A DNA stretch of 64,000 nucleotides from Pseudomonadota bacterium (GCA_027620495.1 JAQCEA010000004.1:1-64000), one strand, 5' to 3'; shown: positions 17,655 to 27,374, numbered from the stretch's first letter. Numbers and translations: made by a program. Notes: generated by a model not told the origin, from the letters alone.

Positions 17655-18404
17655 CTAGCCGCGGTGCATGGAGGCAAGGCGCTGTCTGACGGCTTGTAAA
17701 TCTTCAGCTGTATCCACGCCGCCCGGCGCGCTGTCAATTTCGGCAACGGCAATATGCATACCAGCTTCCAAGGCACGTAATTGTTCTAATTTTTCCGCCA
17801 GTTCAAGTGGCGAGGGCGGCAACGCCACAAACCGCGCCAATGCAGGCCGGTACCATCCATAAACACCAACATGGTGGTATTTGTCACTGGTACCGGTTGG
17901 TATGCTGGCCCGGCTGAAATAGAGCGCATCACCATAACCATGATCTTTCCAACTAACAACGGCTTTTACGACCTGTGGTTTTTCAGCCTCTTCAGCGCTC
18001 GACTTGGTGACAAGCGTGGCAAGATCGCAACCCTTATGGTCAAGTACGGCGGCAAGCTGATGCGGTATTTCAGCTGGCATGTCAGGCAAATCACCTTGCA
18101 GGTTCAAAATATGCTGAAACTGCTGGTGCGGGTCAATTTTTTCAACGGCCTCAAAAACGCGGTCCGATCCAGATGGATGATCCGCCCGTGTCAACACCGC
18201 TTTGCCGCCGGCTTGTTCGATCACATCAGCAATGCTGCGATCATCTGTCGCAACATAGACCGGTGCCAAATCAGCCGCCATCGCCCGTTCCCAAACATGC
18301 TGAATCATTGGCTTTCCGGCAATATCAGCAAGTGGTTTATTTGGCAGGCGACTAGCCGCCATGCGGGCCGGAATTATAATGATTTTTGCGTGTTTGTTTG
18401 CCAT
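17655..18404 (-). CDS. kdsB: 3-deoxy-manno-octulosonate cytidylyltransferase
   Basis: 249 residues. It activates KDO with CTP to CMP-KDO for lipopolysaccharide inner core, so the cell has an LPS outer membrane. The N-terminal IIPARMAASRLPNKPL (about 10-25) is the nucleotide-binding signature. ATDDRSIAD and RADHPSGSDRV (about 72-86) and the NLQGDLP motif (about 104-110) are also diagnostic. It is divergent from the cytochrome gene. Confidence 0.95.
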   Translation of the reverse strand: MANKHAKIIIIPARMAASRLPNKPLADIAGKPMIQHVWERAMAADLAPVYVATDDRSIADVIEQAGGKAVLTRADHPSGSDRVFEAVEKIDPHQQFQHILNLQGDLPDMPAEIPHQLAAVLDHKGCDLATLVTKSSAEEAEKPQVVKAVVSWKDHGYGDALYFSRASIPTGTSDKYHHVGVYGWYRPALARFVALPPSPLELAEKLEQLRALEAGMHIAVAEIDSAPGGVDTAEDLQAVRQRLASMHRG

Positions 18405-18625
18405 GATGTTGGCAATTCATCACAAATTTGTCGCCAGCGCAAAATAAAACAACGAAAATATCATCATAAACCCGTTGTTAAGGGGTTGAGACACTGCGCA
18501 AATTTGGGTAATGAATCAAGCCAACGCACCGCAACCAGTTGGGCGGTTATGGTCAAATATAAACAGGGATGGGCCAGCCGGACCCATTCCGGATTATTTC
18601 AGGGGCCCGGTATCGGGGATGACGC

Positions 18626-19195
18626 ATGGATGAATTGCGCTTAAATAAGGTTTTTGCAGGCTTTTTAAGTGCCGGATTGTTAATTATGGCCGGTGTGCAA
18701 ATCGCGCATGTTTTGGTGCCAGACCAGCAACTGGCTGAAAATTCTTATGTGATAGAGGTGCCAGAAGCAACTGACGTAGCTGACGCCGCACCACAGGATA
18801 CAGGCCCTGAACCGATTTTGGCATTGTTGGCCTCGGCCGATGTGGCGGCTGGTGAAAAGCTGGCAAAAAAATGTACAGCGTGCCATGTGTTTGAAGCTGG
18901 CGGGGCTAACAAAGTGGGCCCGGCTTTGTGGAGCATTGTGAATAAGGCCAAAGCGAGCGCTGATGGATTTGCCTATTCAGCGGCATTGGCAGAATTTGGT
19001 GGCACATGGGACTATCAGTCTTTGAATGCATTTTTAGCCAAGCCAAAAGCCTATATCAGCGGCACGAAAATGAATTTTGCTGGTCTGAAAAAACCAGAAG
19101 ACCGGGCCAATATGGTGGCGTGGTTGCGGACGATGGCTGACAGCCAAGCCCCGTTGCCTACAGCAGAAGATATTGCAGCAGAAAGTGGCAGCTAA
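18626..19195 (+). CDS. Membrane-anchored cytochrome c (CycM/c552 type)
   Basis: 189 residues. An N-terminal uncleaved helix (about 8-30) anchors the protein in the inner membrane. A low-complexity linker leads to one class I cytochrome c domain (about 72-175) with heme site CTACH and the axial methionine in GTKMNFAGL. Such proteins carry electrons from the bc1 complex to terminal oxidase. The cycM-kdsB-pheA neighbourhood is conserved in alphaproteobacteria. It overlaps the downstream phosphatase gene. The second cytochrome at 56550 is a soluble homologue. Confidence 0.92.
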   Translation: MDELRLNKVFAGFLSAGLLIMAGVQIAHVLVPDQQLAENSYVIEVPEATDVADAAPQDTGPEPILALLASADVAAGEKLAKKCTACHVFEAGGANKVGPALWSIVNKAKASADGFAYSAALAEFGGTWDYQSLNAFLAKPKAYISGTKMNFAGLKKPEDRANMVAWLRTMADSQAPLPTAEDIAAESGS

Positions 19196-20024
19196 TTCGA
19201 TTCTAACGGTGCCTGCAGGTGTGACCTCAGTTGCCCAGCTTGCGCCTGCGGATATGGTGAAATTTCTGGCCGGTTTGCCGCAGGTAAGCCGGCCTTTTAT
19301 TGCCAATTGGTTTCGCCAAAACCCGCAAACGACACAAAAAGCCGATCAATCCCCGGTAACAATTGCCGATCAAGAAACCGAAACCGCACTTCGCGATGTT
19401 ATCGCCGCCACATTTCCTGATGATGCCATTCAAGGCGAGGAATTTGGCATAACAGGTGATGGTGATTCGCCGCGCTTTTGCTGGGTCATTGACCCGATTG
19501 ATGGCACCAAAGCATTTATCAGTGGCAAGCCCATTTTTGGCACGTTGGTCGGTGTCACCGATCGCGGCGTGCCGCTTGCTGGGATGATTGATATGCCGAT
19601 TCTCGAAGAAACCTATATCGGCCATGTCATCGACCAAAATCAGCCTTTTTGTCAGCTGAACGGGGTAAGGGTGCGGCCATCAAATTGCACGGATCTGAAC
19701 GCCGCTCGCATTGCCACCACATCGCCCATGGCGTTATCGGCATCGGGTCTGGCCGGGTTTAATCATCTGGCCGCACAGGCGGCGGTGACAAATTATGGCG
19801 GCGATTGTCATAATTATGCGCTATTGGCGACTGGTCATATTGATCTGGTGATGGAAGACAGTCTGGCCCCGCATGATATCATGGCGGTTGTGGCAGTGAT
19901 GCAGGCGGCTGGTGCGACTGTCACTGATATAGCTGGCCGGCCTATTATGCATGGCCAGTCAACGAGCATTCTGGCCGCGGCAACAACAAGGTTGCATGCG
20001 GAGGCGCTTGCCGCGCTGGCATAG
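19173..20024 (+). CDS. hisN: Histidinol-phosphatase, inositol monophosphatase family
   Basis: 283 residues from TTG 19173. Metal-binding motifs of the family are present: GEEFG (about 89-93) and WVIDPIDGTKAFISGKPIFG (about 104-123), the latter in the form typical of HisN rather than SuhB. The C-terminal PHDIMAVVAVMQAAGA holds the last metal aspartate. The start is uncertain: no ATG lies near the expected position until 19254, which would give 257 residues, near the normal HisN size. The 5' end overlaps the cytochrome gene, suggesting translational coupling. Confidence 0.85.
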   Translation: MQQKVAANSILTVPAGVTSVAQLAPADMVKFLAGLPQVSRPFIANWFRQNPQTTQKADQSPVTIADQETETALRDVIAATFPDDAIQGEEFGITGDGDSPRFCWVIDPIDGTKAFISGKPIFGTLVGVTDRGVPLAGMIDMPILEETYIGHVIDQNQPFCQLNGVRVRPSNCTDLNAARIATTSPMALSASGLAGFNHLAAQAAVTNYGGDCHNYALLATGHIDLVMEDSLAPHDIMAVVAVMQAAGATVTDIAGRPIMHGQSTSILAAATTRLHAEALAALA

Positions 20025-20062
20025 CAGGCGAGGTTAATAGGCACCTTGTTGCCGAGGAGGTC

Positions 20063-20995
20063 ATGATGATCACGATTGCGTTTTACAGCGCTGGCGATAG
20101 CTGGAATGACTGGGCGCAACGCTTGGCACCGCATTTGCCATCAATTCAGTTTGTAGATTTGATGTCTGATGATGCGATGCAGGCTGATATTGCTTTGGTC
20201 TGGGCACCGCCATCAGGCCGGCTGGCGGCCCTGCCAAAGTTACGCGGAATCATCATGCAGGGTCAGGGTGTAGACCATATGATGGCAGATGCCTCGGTAC
20301 CGCGTGATATTCCGTTGGTACGTCTGGTTGATCCAGATATGTCGGCAGCGCTCAGCCATTGGGCGATTCTGGCGGCGCTCGATTTTTGGCGGGATGGTTC
20401 CTATTACCGTGCACAGCAACGGCAAAAAATATGGGCATCAAAACCCCAACGCCCGGCCCAAGGCGGCGTTGTTGGGATAATGGGGGTCGGCGCGATTGGA
20501 TCGGTGATTGCGGCGCGGTTTGCTGGGCTTGGCTTTCGGGCCAAAGGCTGGGCTCGGACCCCGCGCCAGCTTGATCAGGTGGCGGTCTATGCTGGCATGG
20601 ATGAGCTGGATGATTTTCTCCAAGATGTTCAGATTCTTGTATCGGTGCTACCGCTTACGCCGGAAACACGCGGCATTATGAATGCGGATCTTTTTGCCAA
20701 ATTGGCACCTGGGGCCTGTGTGATTAATGGCGGGCGTGGCCCGCAAATTGTCGATGATGATTTATTGGCGGCACTTGATTCCGGGCAAGTTGGGGCGGCT
20801 GTTCTTGATGTCTTTGCAACCGAACCTTTGCCAGAGGCGCACCCATTTTGGTCACATGATAAAGTCACTGTCTGGCCACATGTCGCGGCCCAAACCAATC
20901 CAGAAACCGCGGCCCAGCAAGTGGCCGCCGCCATTGATGCGATGATGGCGGGCAAGGCCCCGGCCAATCAGGTTGATTGGCAGCGCGGCTATTAA
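20063..20995 (+). CDS. Glyoxylate/hydroxypyruvate reductase A-like dehydrogenase
   Basis: 310 residues of the D-2-hydroxyacid dehydrogenase family. The NAD(P)-binding glycine motif GIMGVGAIGSVIAARFAGLG is at about 137-156. The catalytic arginine lies in INGGRGPQIV (about 219-228), the glutamate in FATEPLPEAHPFW (about 252-264) and the histidine in WPHVAAQT (about 273-280). The closest pattern is GhrA, which reduces glyoxylate and hydroxypyruvate; the substrate is inferred. A strong GAGGAGG precedes the ATGATG start. It converges with the aminopeptidase gene, overlapping by four bases. Confidence 0.87.
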   Translation: MMITIAFYSAGDSWNDWAQRLAPHLPSIQFVDLMSDDAMQADIALVWAPPSGRLAALPKLRGIIMQGQGVDHMMADASVPRDIPLVRLVDPDMSAALSHWAILAALDFWRDGSYYRAQQRQKIWASKPQRPAQGGVVGIMGVGAIGSVIAARFAGLGFRAKGWARTPRQLDQVAVYAGMDELDDFLQDVQILVSVLPLTPETRGIMNADLFAKLAPGACVINGGRGPQIVDDDLLAALDSGQVGAAVLDVFATEPLPEAHPFWSHDKVTVWPHVAAQTNPETAAQQVAAAIDAMMAGKAPANQVDWQRGY

Positions 20996-22386
20996 CGATC
21001 TGCCGCCAGCGTTCTGATATAGTCAAAAACCGCACGCAAGCCCATGGCCTCGCCGCCTTTGGGCCGCCCGGGGCGCGCTGCCAAATTCCATGCCATCACG
21101 TCAATATGCGCCCAGTTGGTCGCCCGGCCAGCAAACCGCCGCAAAAATAAAGCTGCGGTAATTGCACCGCCATAACCCGATAAGCCGGTGCTTGATAAAG
21201 CCGCGTAACCAGCATCAAGGTGACGGTCATAATCATCAAACAAAGGCAATTGCCATAGCGGGTCAGCACTGCGCTGGCTGGCTGCAAGAAGATCATTAGC
21301 GGTGTCCTGATTATTTGCAAATAAGGCGGGTAGTTCGGTACCAAGCGCGACCCGCGCCGCGCCGGTCAATGTGGCAAAGTCAATCATAAAATCTGGCTGA
21401 TCTTCAATCGCATAATCAAGCGCATCGGCCAGAACCAGACGGCCTTCGGCATCGGTGTTGCCGACCTCTACCTTGACGCCAGCCCGCGTATCAATGACAT
21501 CAAGCGGCCGCATCGCCCGGTCAGAAACCGCATTTTCGGCGGCGGCAATCAGCACCCGTAGCTGGATTTTGGTGCCACATGTCATCAGCGCCGCGGCCAA
21601 CCCCAATACCGTCGCCGCCCCGCCCATGTCCTTTTTCATCATTTCCATGGCCTTTGATGGCTTGAGGTCAAGCCCGCCAGAATCAAAGGTGATGCCTTTG
21701 CCAACAAGCGTAATCTTTGGCCCGCTGTCGCCCCATTGCATATCAATCAGCCGCGGCCCGATTTCGGCGGCACGACCAACGGTGTGAATGGCTGGAAATG
21801 CGGCGGCAAGCTGGTCACCTTCATAGGTTGTGATGGTGGCTTGATGCGTCGCCGCCAATTGCCGGGCCGCTGTTTCAAGTTCTGCTGGGGTCAGATGATT
21901 TGATGGTAAATTAATCAGGTCTCGGCAAAGGTAAGTACCGCTGAGCAACCCATCAAGCCATGCAACAGGGACATTTTTTGGGCATAGTAGCTGGTTCAGC
22001 GGTGTTTTTGTTTTATCGCGATACCGATCAAACCGATAGTTCGCCAACCCCCAGCCCAATGCCAATTGGCCAAGCTGGTCATGATCAATCGATTTGTCAT
22101 AGACCTGCAGGTTCCAGACAGCGTTTGGCAGTGATGATGATAATTTCGCGCCATTCCATATATAGGGGGCATCAACAACGCCAACCGCCTGTTCAATATG
22201 CCCATCACTGTCCGGCAAGCAGATAGCAACGCCGGGCTTGGGCGTGAAATTTTGCGCGGCCAGCCAGTTTTGCTGACGAGACCCAAGGCTAGCATGCCAG
22301 CGATCATAAAAATCAGGCGTGATGATATGAAGATCATATGCCGTATCTGATGCCTCGGTTAGGCCGTAATGTTGTAATCTGCTCAT
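20992..22386 (-). CDS. Leucyl aminopeptidase family protein (M17)
   Basis: 464 residues from ATG 22386 (MSRLQHYG), preceded by AGGA; an in-frame TTG lies at 22407. A dizinc aminopeptidase with the M17 catalytic signatures GKGITFDSGGLDLKPS (about 229-244), MKKDMGGAA (about 250-258) and the sequence NTDAEGRLVLADAL (about 311-324). It trims amino-terminal residues from peptides in the cytoplasm. The N-terminal half is divergent, as in the PepB/LAP-like subgroup, so I leave the symbol blank. Confidence 0.9.
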   Translation of the reverse strand: MSRLQHYGLTEASDTAYDLHIITPDFYDRWHASLGSRQQNWLAAQNFTPKPGVAICLPDSDGHIEQAVGVVDAPYIWNGAKLSSSLPNAVWNLQVYDKSIDHDQLGQLALGWGLANYRFDRYRDKTKTPLNQLLCPKNVPVAWLDGLLSGTYLCRDLINLPSNHLTPAELETAARQLAATHQATITTYEGDQLAAAFPAIHTVGRAAEIGPRLIDMQWGDSGPKITLVGKGITFDSGGLDLKPSKAMEMMKKDMGGAATVLGLAAALMTCGTKIQLRVLIAAAENAVSDRAMRPLDVIDTRAGVKVEVGNTDAEGRLVLADALDYAIEDQPDFMIDFATLTGAARVALGTELPALFANNQDTANDLLAASQRSADPLWQLPLFDDYDRHLDAGYAALSSTGLSGYGGAITAALFLRRFAGRATNWAHIDVMAWNLAARPGRPKGGEAMGLRAVFDYIRTLAADR

Positions 22387-22475
22387 CTCATCTGTCCTGT
22401 TAGGCAAAGCTGGGGTACATATCCAAAATATTACTGTTGATGCATTAGCATTGGGTATTCGCGTTGTTTCGGGGG

Positions 22476-23819
22476 CTAGCCTGCTTGTGCATATACCCGG
22501 TCAATATGCCACCAAAGGCTGGCGCCGCGAAGCCCCAAATACCCGACAAAGGCGGCCAATAACCCATGCAAGCCCCACGGGTCTAGGAAAAGCAACGCAA
22601 TACCAAGGCCACTTGCCGAAAAAATCATCGCATTGCGCATATCTTGCCCACGTGTGGCACCCACAAAAATGCCATCAAGCTGAAATGCCATAAATGATGC
22701 GGGTGCCAGCAAACAGGCCCACAGCCAATGGCTTTGCGCGTACACGGTCAATGCCGTTTGCGTGGTAAATAATCGCAGGATGACCGTATCACCAAGCCAT
22801 AATATAGCGGCGATAACCAACGCCAGACCAGCGGCAAGGCTGTTGGTGCGTTTGATCACAATTTGCAAATCGGGCAGATTGCGCTTGCCAATCGCCTCGC
22901 CAACCAGCGCTTCGGCGGCATAGGCAAATGCATCAAGCGCAAAGGCTTGAATACCAAATAAAGTCAACACAAGCTGGCATGTGGCAAGGTCAAGATCGCC
23001 AAGCTTGGCGGCCTGATTTAGCACCATGGCCTCGCATAAAACCAACAACGCGGTGCGGATAAAAATATCGCGCCCTAGCCCAAAAAAACGACGATAGGCA
23101 ACGCGGTCACAAATCGCTGTTAAAAACAGGCTGATTTCTAAAAACCTGCCAACACCAATTCGTGATCCCGGCCGGTTTATATACCAGATCATAAATAAAA
23201 AGCCGCTCCATTGGGCGACAACTGATGCGATGGCCACCCCATTGACCGCCATGCCTAGACCCAAAACAAATACAAAATCCAGCAGCAGATTGATCAGATT
23301 GACAATCAGCAATAACAACATGCCGCCAAACATTTGCTGGCGCCCATATAATACGCCGAGCAACACCATATTGCCGAGCGCCGCTGGTGCCGCAAACAGC
23401 CTGATGGTGGCGTATTCAACCATCAAGGATTCGACAAGCTGACTAGCGGAAAAGACAGTAACCGCGATGCTGGTGATCACCGGCGTTGCCAGAATAATGC
23501 CAATGCCAATGGCAAACGCCAAAACCAGCCCGCGCACCATAATTCTGGCAATTTGTGCGGCGGCATCTTCTCCTTGCGACTGGGCCACAAGACCGGTGGT
23601 ACCCATGCGCAAAAATCCCATGCCAAAATAGATGGCATTAAACAGCATCATCCCCAGCCCCACACCACCGATAAAGGCCGGATCATCAATGCGCCCCATC
23701 ATGGCCACATCAACCGCCCCAACCAAAGGCACCGTTACATTGGAAATGATGATGGGCCATGCCAGATGCCAGATATGCCGCCAGCTTGTATGATTGTTAG
23801 GTGTGGATTTGCGCATCAT
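22476..23819 (-). CDS. MATE-family multidrug efflux transporter
   Basis: 447 residues with about twelve membrane helices in two similar halves, the DinF/NorM layout. The first helix begins HIWHLAWPIIISNVTVPLVG, a typical MATE opening. Export of cationic drugs or metabolites coupled to sodium or protons is inferred. The start is one of two adjacent ATG codons (23819 or 23816) after AAAAAGG. The open frame reaches 23957 but that extension is unlike the family. Confidence 0.88.
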   Translation of the reverse strand: MMRKSTPNNHTSWRHIWHLAWPIIISNVTVPLVGAVDVAMMGRIDDPAFIGGVGLGMMLFNAIYFGMGFLRMGTTGLVAQSQGEDAAAQIARIMVRGLVLAFAIGIGIILATPVITSIAVTVFSASQLVESLMVEYATIRLFAAPAALGNMVLLGVLYGRQQMFGGMLLLLIVNLINLLLDFVFVLGLGMAVNGVAIASVVAQWSGFLFMIWYINRPGSRIGVGRFLEISLFLTAICDRVAYRRFFGLGRDIFIRTALLVLCEAMVLNQAAKLGDLDLATCQLVLTLFGIQAFALDAFAYAAEALVGEAIGKRNLPDLQIVIKRTNSLAAGLALVIAAILWLGDTVILRLFTTQTALTVYAQSHWLWACLLAPASFMAFQLDGIFVGATRGQDMRNAMIFSASGLGIALLFLDPWGLHGLLAAFVGYLGLRGASLWWHIDRVYAQAG

Positions 23820-24024
23820 CAGCCTTTTTTCACAAGTCACGGGGCCAGCGCCAGATGGGCCCGCAAACTTATCTATGACGCATAGTGCCTTAGCTTTAGA
23901 TATTGTAAATATTATTTTTTCAATTCGTGATGAACTTGCATCTGTCGGTGTTTTCAAGCTTGTCGGGTGCAGGCCAAGTTGCTACTTCTGTATGCCACAA
24001 GCTTTCAACAAAAGGTTTGGATAG

Positions 24025-25686
24025 GTGGCTTTTTTTCATGCACGTACCGCGCTTTATGCCTTGCTGGCGCTGGTCACGATCACGGTCTTTACCGGCCAGC
24101 ATCTGGTGCCGCCGATGGACCGTGATGAGTCACGATTTGCTCAAGCCAGTCGGCAAATGTTGCAGTCTGGTGATTATGTGACAATCCGTTTTCAAGATGA
24201 ATTGCGTGCGAAAAAACCAGCTGGCATTTACTGGATGCAGTCGGCATCGGCGGCGCTGCTTGGCGATGCAGATATTGCGTCTTACCGATTTGTAAATTTG
24301 CTGGCACTTCTTGTCAGTATTTTCATGCTTTATCATGTTGGTTTGCGGCTATATGAACCGGCAATCGCGCTGGCGGCCAGCACGGCGTTTGCCAGCGGGT
24401 TTCTGGTGCTTGCTGAATCGCATTTGGCAAAAACCGATACGGTCTTAATGCTGCTGGTGATGATACAGCAATGGGCCTTGATGCGGATTTATCTTGACCG
24501 CGACAAAGCCGCCACCAAACCGCCGCCAGATTGGATTTTCTTCTGGACCGCGCTGGCGACTGGCATATTGGTCAAAGGCCCGGTTGCCCCAGCCATTGCA
24601 ATTTTGACAATTGGTAGTTTAAGCCTGTGGCATCGCGGCACCCGGTGGGTCAAGCCGTTACGGATTTGGCGCGGCCTCATCTTGATGGCGGTCATATGTT
24701 TGCCATGGGCTATTCTGGTGACGATCGCCACTGATGGTGCCTTTCTGGACATTGCGGTGACAGGTGATTTTCTGGCAAAGGTGAAATCTGGTCAGGAATC
24801 GCATGGGGCCCCGCCGCTTACCTATTTGGCACTTTTTGGCGTGCTGTTATGGCCAGCCTCAATGCTGTTGCCATCAGCGGTGATTCATTTCAAATCCATG
24901 TTGGCACATGATCGCACACGGTTTTTGCTGGCGTGGCTTGTGCCATTTTGGGTGCTGATTGAATTGATCCCGACAAAATTACCGCATTATCCATTGCCGG
25001 TGGTACCAGCGGCGGTATTATTATTGCTATGGTCTGTCGACCGGGTGGTGACTTTGTCATCTGTGCGGCAAAAGCTTTATCTGTCCGGTCAATATTTATT
25101 TTTGGCTTTTGGTATGGTGCTTGTTGCCGCGGTTATGGCCGCTGCGGTGATGTTTGGCGGCCAAACTGTGCGGCTAGCGGTTGGTCTGGCTGTGGCCGCT
25201 TTGTTGCTTGCTGGGCTAGCAGTTTGGCAGGGGCATCGCTGGATCCAGACTGGTGACTATCTGCATCTTATGGCGCTGTTTATCGCGGGCATGCTGGTGC
25301 ATTTTACCATTTTTGCTGGTGTTGTGCCGCAACTTGCCCGTGTTCACGTGGCGACTGGCATAGCAGAACGCCTTGCCAGTTCTGGCAGTCAGCCTGCGGC
25401 AATTGCCGCGGCTGGTTATCACGAGCCGTCTTTGGTGTTTTTGCTTGGCCGCGATGTGTTGCTTGTCGACAGCCGCGAGGCGGCGCTGTTTCTGGCAGAG
25501 GCACCAGATGGTGTGGCGCTTGTCGAAGCCCGTCAACAAGACGCTTTCCTTGATATGGCGCGGCGCCTTGAATTGCGGCTGGCGGCACCTGAACAGCTAT
25601 CTGGCTATAATATGTCAAAGGGCCAAGACGTGGTTATTCTGATTTATCGGCGAGAGATATTTGACGCCACCTCTGACAACGAGTAA
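24025..25686 (+). CDS. ArnT/PMT-like glycosyltransferase (GT83 type)
   Basis: 553 residues. An N-terminal helix is followed by the periplasmic loop MDRDESRFAQASRQMLQSGD (about 31-50), the conserved acidic/arginine region of ArnT-like enzymes, then about ten membrane helices and a C-terminal periplasmic domain. These enzymes move a sugar from polyprenyl phosphate onto lipid A or another periplasmic acceptor. The start is GTG 24025 after AAAGG. The two genes that follow (a DPM1-like transferase and an LpxB-N-like protein) probably supply and handle the lipid-linked sugar. Confidence 0.87.
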   Translation: MAFFHARTALYALLALVTITVFTGQHLVPPMDRDESRFAQASRQMLQSGDYVTIRFQDELRAKKPAGIYWMQSASAALLGDADIASYRFVNLLALLVSIFMLYHVGLRLYEPAIALAASTAFASGFLVLAESHLAKTDTVLMLLVMIQQWALMRIYLDRDKAATKPPPDWIFFWTALATGILVKGPVAPAIAILTIGSLSLWHRGTRWVKPLRIWRGLILMAVICLPWAILVTIATDGAFLDIAVTGDFLAKVKSGQESHGAPPLTYLALFGVLLWPASMLLPSAVIHFKSMLAHDRTRFLLAWLVPFWVLIELIPTKLPHYPLPVVPAAVLLLLWSVDRVVTLSSVRQKLYLSGQYLFLAFGMVLVAAVMAAAVMFGGQTVRLAVGLAVAALLLAGLAVWQGHRWIQTGDYLHLMALFIAGMLVHFTIFAGVVPQLARVHVATGIAERLASSGSQPAAIAAAGYHEPSLVFLLGRDVLLVDSREAALFLAEAPDGVALVEARQQDAFLDMARRLELRLAAPEQLSGYNMSKGQDVVILIYRREIFDATSDNE

Positions 25687-25724
25687 AAGCGTCACATAGT
25701 CATCGCTAACCGGTATCTAACTGC

Positions 25725-26540
25725 ATGTCAGCTTCTGTGTCTTCTGCCCTTTCGTCCAATCCTGTTGAAATTTCCGTGCTTGTGCCGGTGATGAATGAGG
25801 CTGGCAATATTGCGCCGCTTATTGATGAGATATGTGCTGTTTTTAAGGGGCGCCGGTTTGAGATCATTTATATCGATGATGCAAGTACTGATAACACCGC
25901 CGCTGAGCTTTCTGCCTTGCTAGAAAAAGTGCCGCAATTACGGGTGTTGCGCCATGCCAAAAGATCGGGGCAGAGCGCGGCGATATGGTCCGGGTTATGG
26001 CAGGCGCGCGGGGGGCTGATCGGGGTTCTTGATGGTGATGGACAAAATGTACCCGCCGATTTTCCGGCATTGGAAACGGCCTTGCTGAACCAAGGCGACA
26101 CCCCCGCTATGGCGGCCGGTATTCGCCAGCGCCGTAATGATAGTCAGGCCCGGCTTTTGGCGTCGCGCGCGGCAAAATGGATCCGCGCCAGCTTGCTGTC
26201 TGATACGCATCCTGACTCTGGGTGCGGTATTAAAATCTTGCCGCGTAGCCTGTTTTTGCAGCTTCCGTTTTTCAACCATATGCATCGGTTTATGCCGAGC
26301 CTAGTGCGGCGTCATGGTGGCAGCGTGATCGGTGTGCCGGTGGCGCATCGGCCGCGTCAAGTTGGCAATTCAAAATATCGTATACTTGACCGGTTAATTG
26401 TTGGCATATCTGACGTGCTTGGTGTGATCTGGTTATTACGCCGCGCCCCGGCTATTGGCGCTGTTACCGAATTAGGTCAGCCCGCGCGCCCGGCGAAGAA
26501 AACGTCACAATCTGCATCGTCGAAAAAGGGACCGCGTTAA
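25725..26540 (+). CDS. DPM1-like polyprenyl-phosphate glycosyltransferase (GT2)
   Basis: 271 residues. A family 2 glycosyltransferase with VPVMNEAGNI (about 20-29), IDDASTDNT (about 51-59) and the DxD-type site LDGDGQNVPADF (about 102-113). Unlike ArnC it lacks clear C-terminal membrane helices and ends in a basic, alanine/serine/lysine-rich tail. Expected to load a sugar from a nucleotide donor onto undecaprenyl-type phosphate at the inner leaflet. Its TAA overlaps the next ATG. Confidence 0.87.
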   Translation: MSASVSSALSSNPVEISVLVPVMNEAGNIAPLIDEICAVFKGRRFEIIYIDDASTDNTAAELSALLEKVPQLRVLRHAKRSGQSAAIWSGLWQARGGLIGVLDGDGQNVPADFPALETALLNQGDTPAMAAGIRQRRNDSQARLLASRAAKWIRASLLSDTHPDSGCGIKILPRSLFLQLPFFNHMHRFMPSLVRRHGGSVIGVPVAHRPRQVGNSKYRILDRLIVGISDVLGVIWLLRRAPAIGAVTELGQPARPAKKTSQSASSKKGPR

Positions 26541-26914
26541 TGATCGCCACGCTATCAGCCTATATAGAGGCCGGTGCCACTTCGTTGGCCAATGCCCTTT
26601 TATTCATCTTGCCATTTTTGCCAGCAAGCCTTGCCGAACAGCCAGAACAAATCATGGTGGTTGTTGGTTTTGCCGGGCAAGGATTGTTTGCGATGCGGTT
26701 CATTTTGCAATGGCTGACATCAGAAGGACAGGGACGGTCGGTGATCCCAGTGGCATTTTGGTATTTTTCAATAGGCGGCGGCAGTGTCTTGTTGCTTTAC
26801 GCCATCTGGCGGCAAGACCCAGTGATTATCTGCGGTCAGGGTCTTGGCCTGTTTATCTATTTTCGAAATTTATATTTTATTCACCGGACAAGAGGTGATG
26901 AGGAAGCAGGCTAG
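26540..26914 (+). CDS. LpxB N-terminal-domain-like small membrane protein (LAB_N)
   Basis: 124 residues with three to four helices. The segment GLFAMRFILQWLTSEGQGRSVIP followed by FWYFSIGGG and ends YFRNLYFI is characteristic of the lipid-A-disaccharide-synthase N-terminal domain family, which occurs as free small proteins. It overlaps the GT2 gene by one base (TAATG). In such clusters it is thought to act with the DPM1-like enzyme, possibly as a flippase or membrane anchor; that role is inferred. Confidence 0.85.
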   Translation: MIATLSAYIEAGATSLANALLFILPFLPASLAEQPEQIMVVVGFAGQGLFAMRFILQWLTSEGQGRSVIPVAFWYFSIGGGSVLLLYAIWRQDPVIICGQGLGLFIYFRNLYFIHRTRGDEEAG

Positions 26915-26954
26915 CGCCCGCTTTCTTAATGGCCACCCTCTATAGCGCGGTTTG

Positions 26955-27374
26955 TTATAGCGTGGTTTGGGCCTTGTCCATGATGATGTCCCAATGTGCG
27001 GCAGATACCGTCGTTACCGATAATCGTGATTGGCGAACCAACGCCATATCCTGAAGCCGTTCATCCCCTTTGATATCTGCCAGCGTCACTGGCATGTGCA
27101 AAGATTTTACCGCTTTTACTGTTACCATGCCAAACCGGCCAGATGCATCGGTTGGATCAGGATGATACAAGGCGCAAACTTCAACAATGCCAACAATTTG
27201 TTTTTCATTTACCGAATGATAAAAAAATGCCAGATCGCCAATGGCCATGGCCTTCATGTTATTTGAAGCCTGATAATTGCGGACACCATCCCAGCCTTCA
27301 CCCTGTTCGCCGCGATCAAGCTGATTCTGCCATGACCAAGTTGATGGTTCTGATTTCATAAGCCAATATTGCAT
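26955..27374 (-). CDS. EVE-domain protein
   Basis: 139 residues, a single EVE domain of the PUA-like fold. The opening MQYWLMKSEPSTWSW, the middle WDGVRNYQASNNM (about 29-41) and GDLAFFYHS (about 46-54) are diagnostic. EVE domains bind modified bases in RNA or DNA; the ligand here is unknown. It is the third gene after tsaD and gpsA, a common alphaproteobacterial order. Confidence 0.92.
   Translation of the reverse strand: MQYWLMKSEPSTWSWQNQLDRGEQGEGWDGVRNYQASNNMKAMAIGDLAFFYHSVNEKQIVGIVEVCALYHPDPTDASGRFGMVTVKAVKSLHMPVTLADIKGDERLQDMALVRQSRLSVTTVSAAHWDIIMDKAQTTL

Noticed and set aside
17871-18644. 257-residue plus-strand frame opposite kdsB
   Set aside because: Antisense shadow of kdsB; no recognisable domain.
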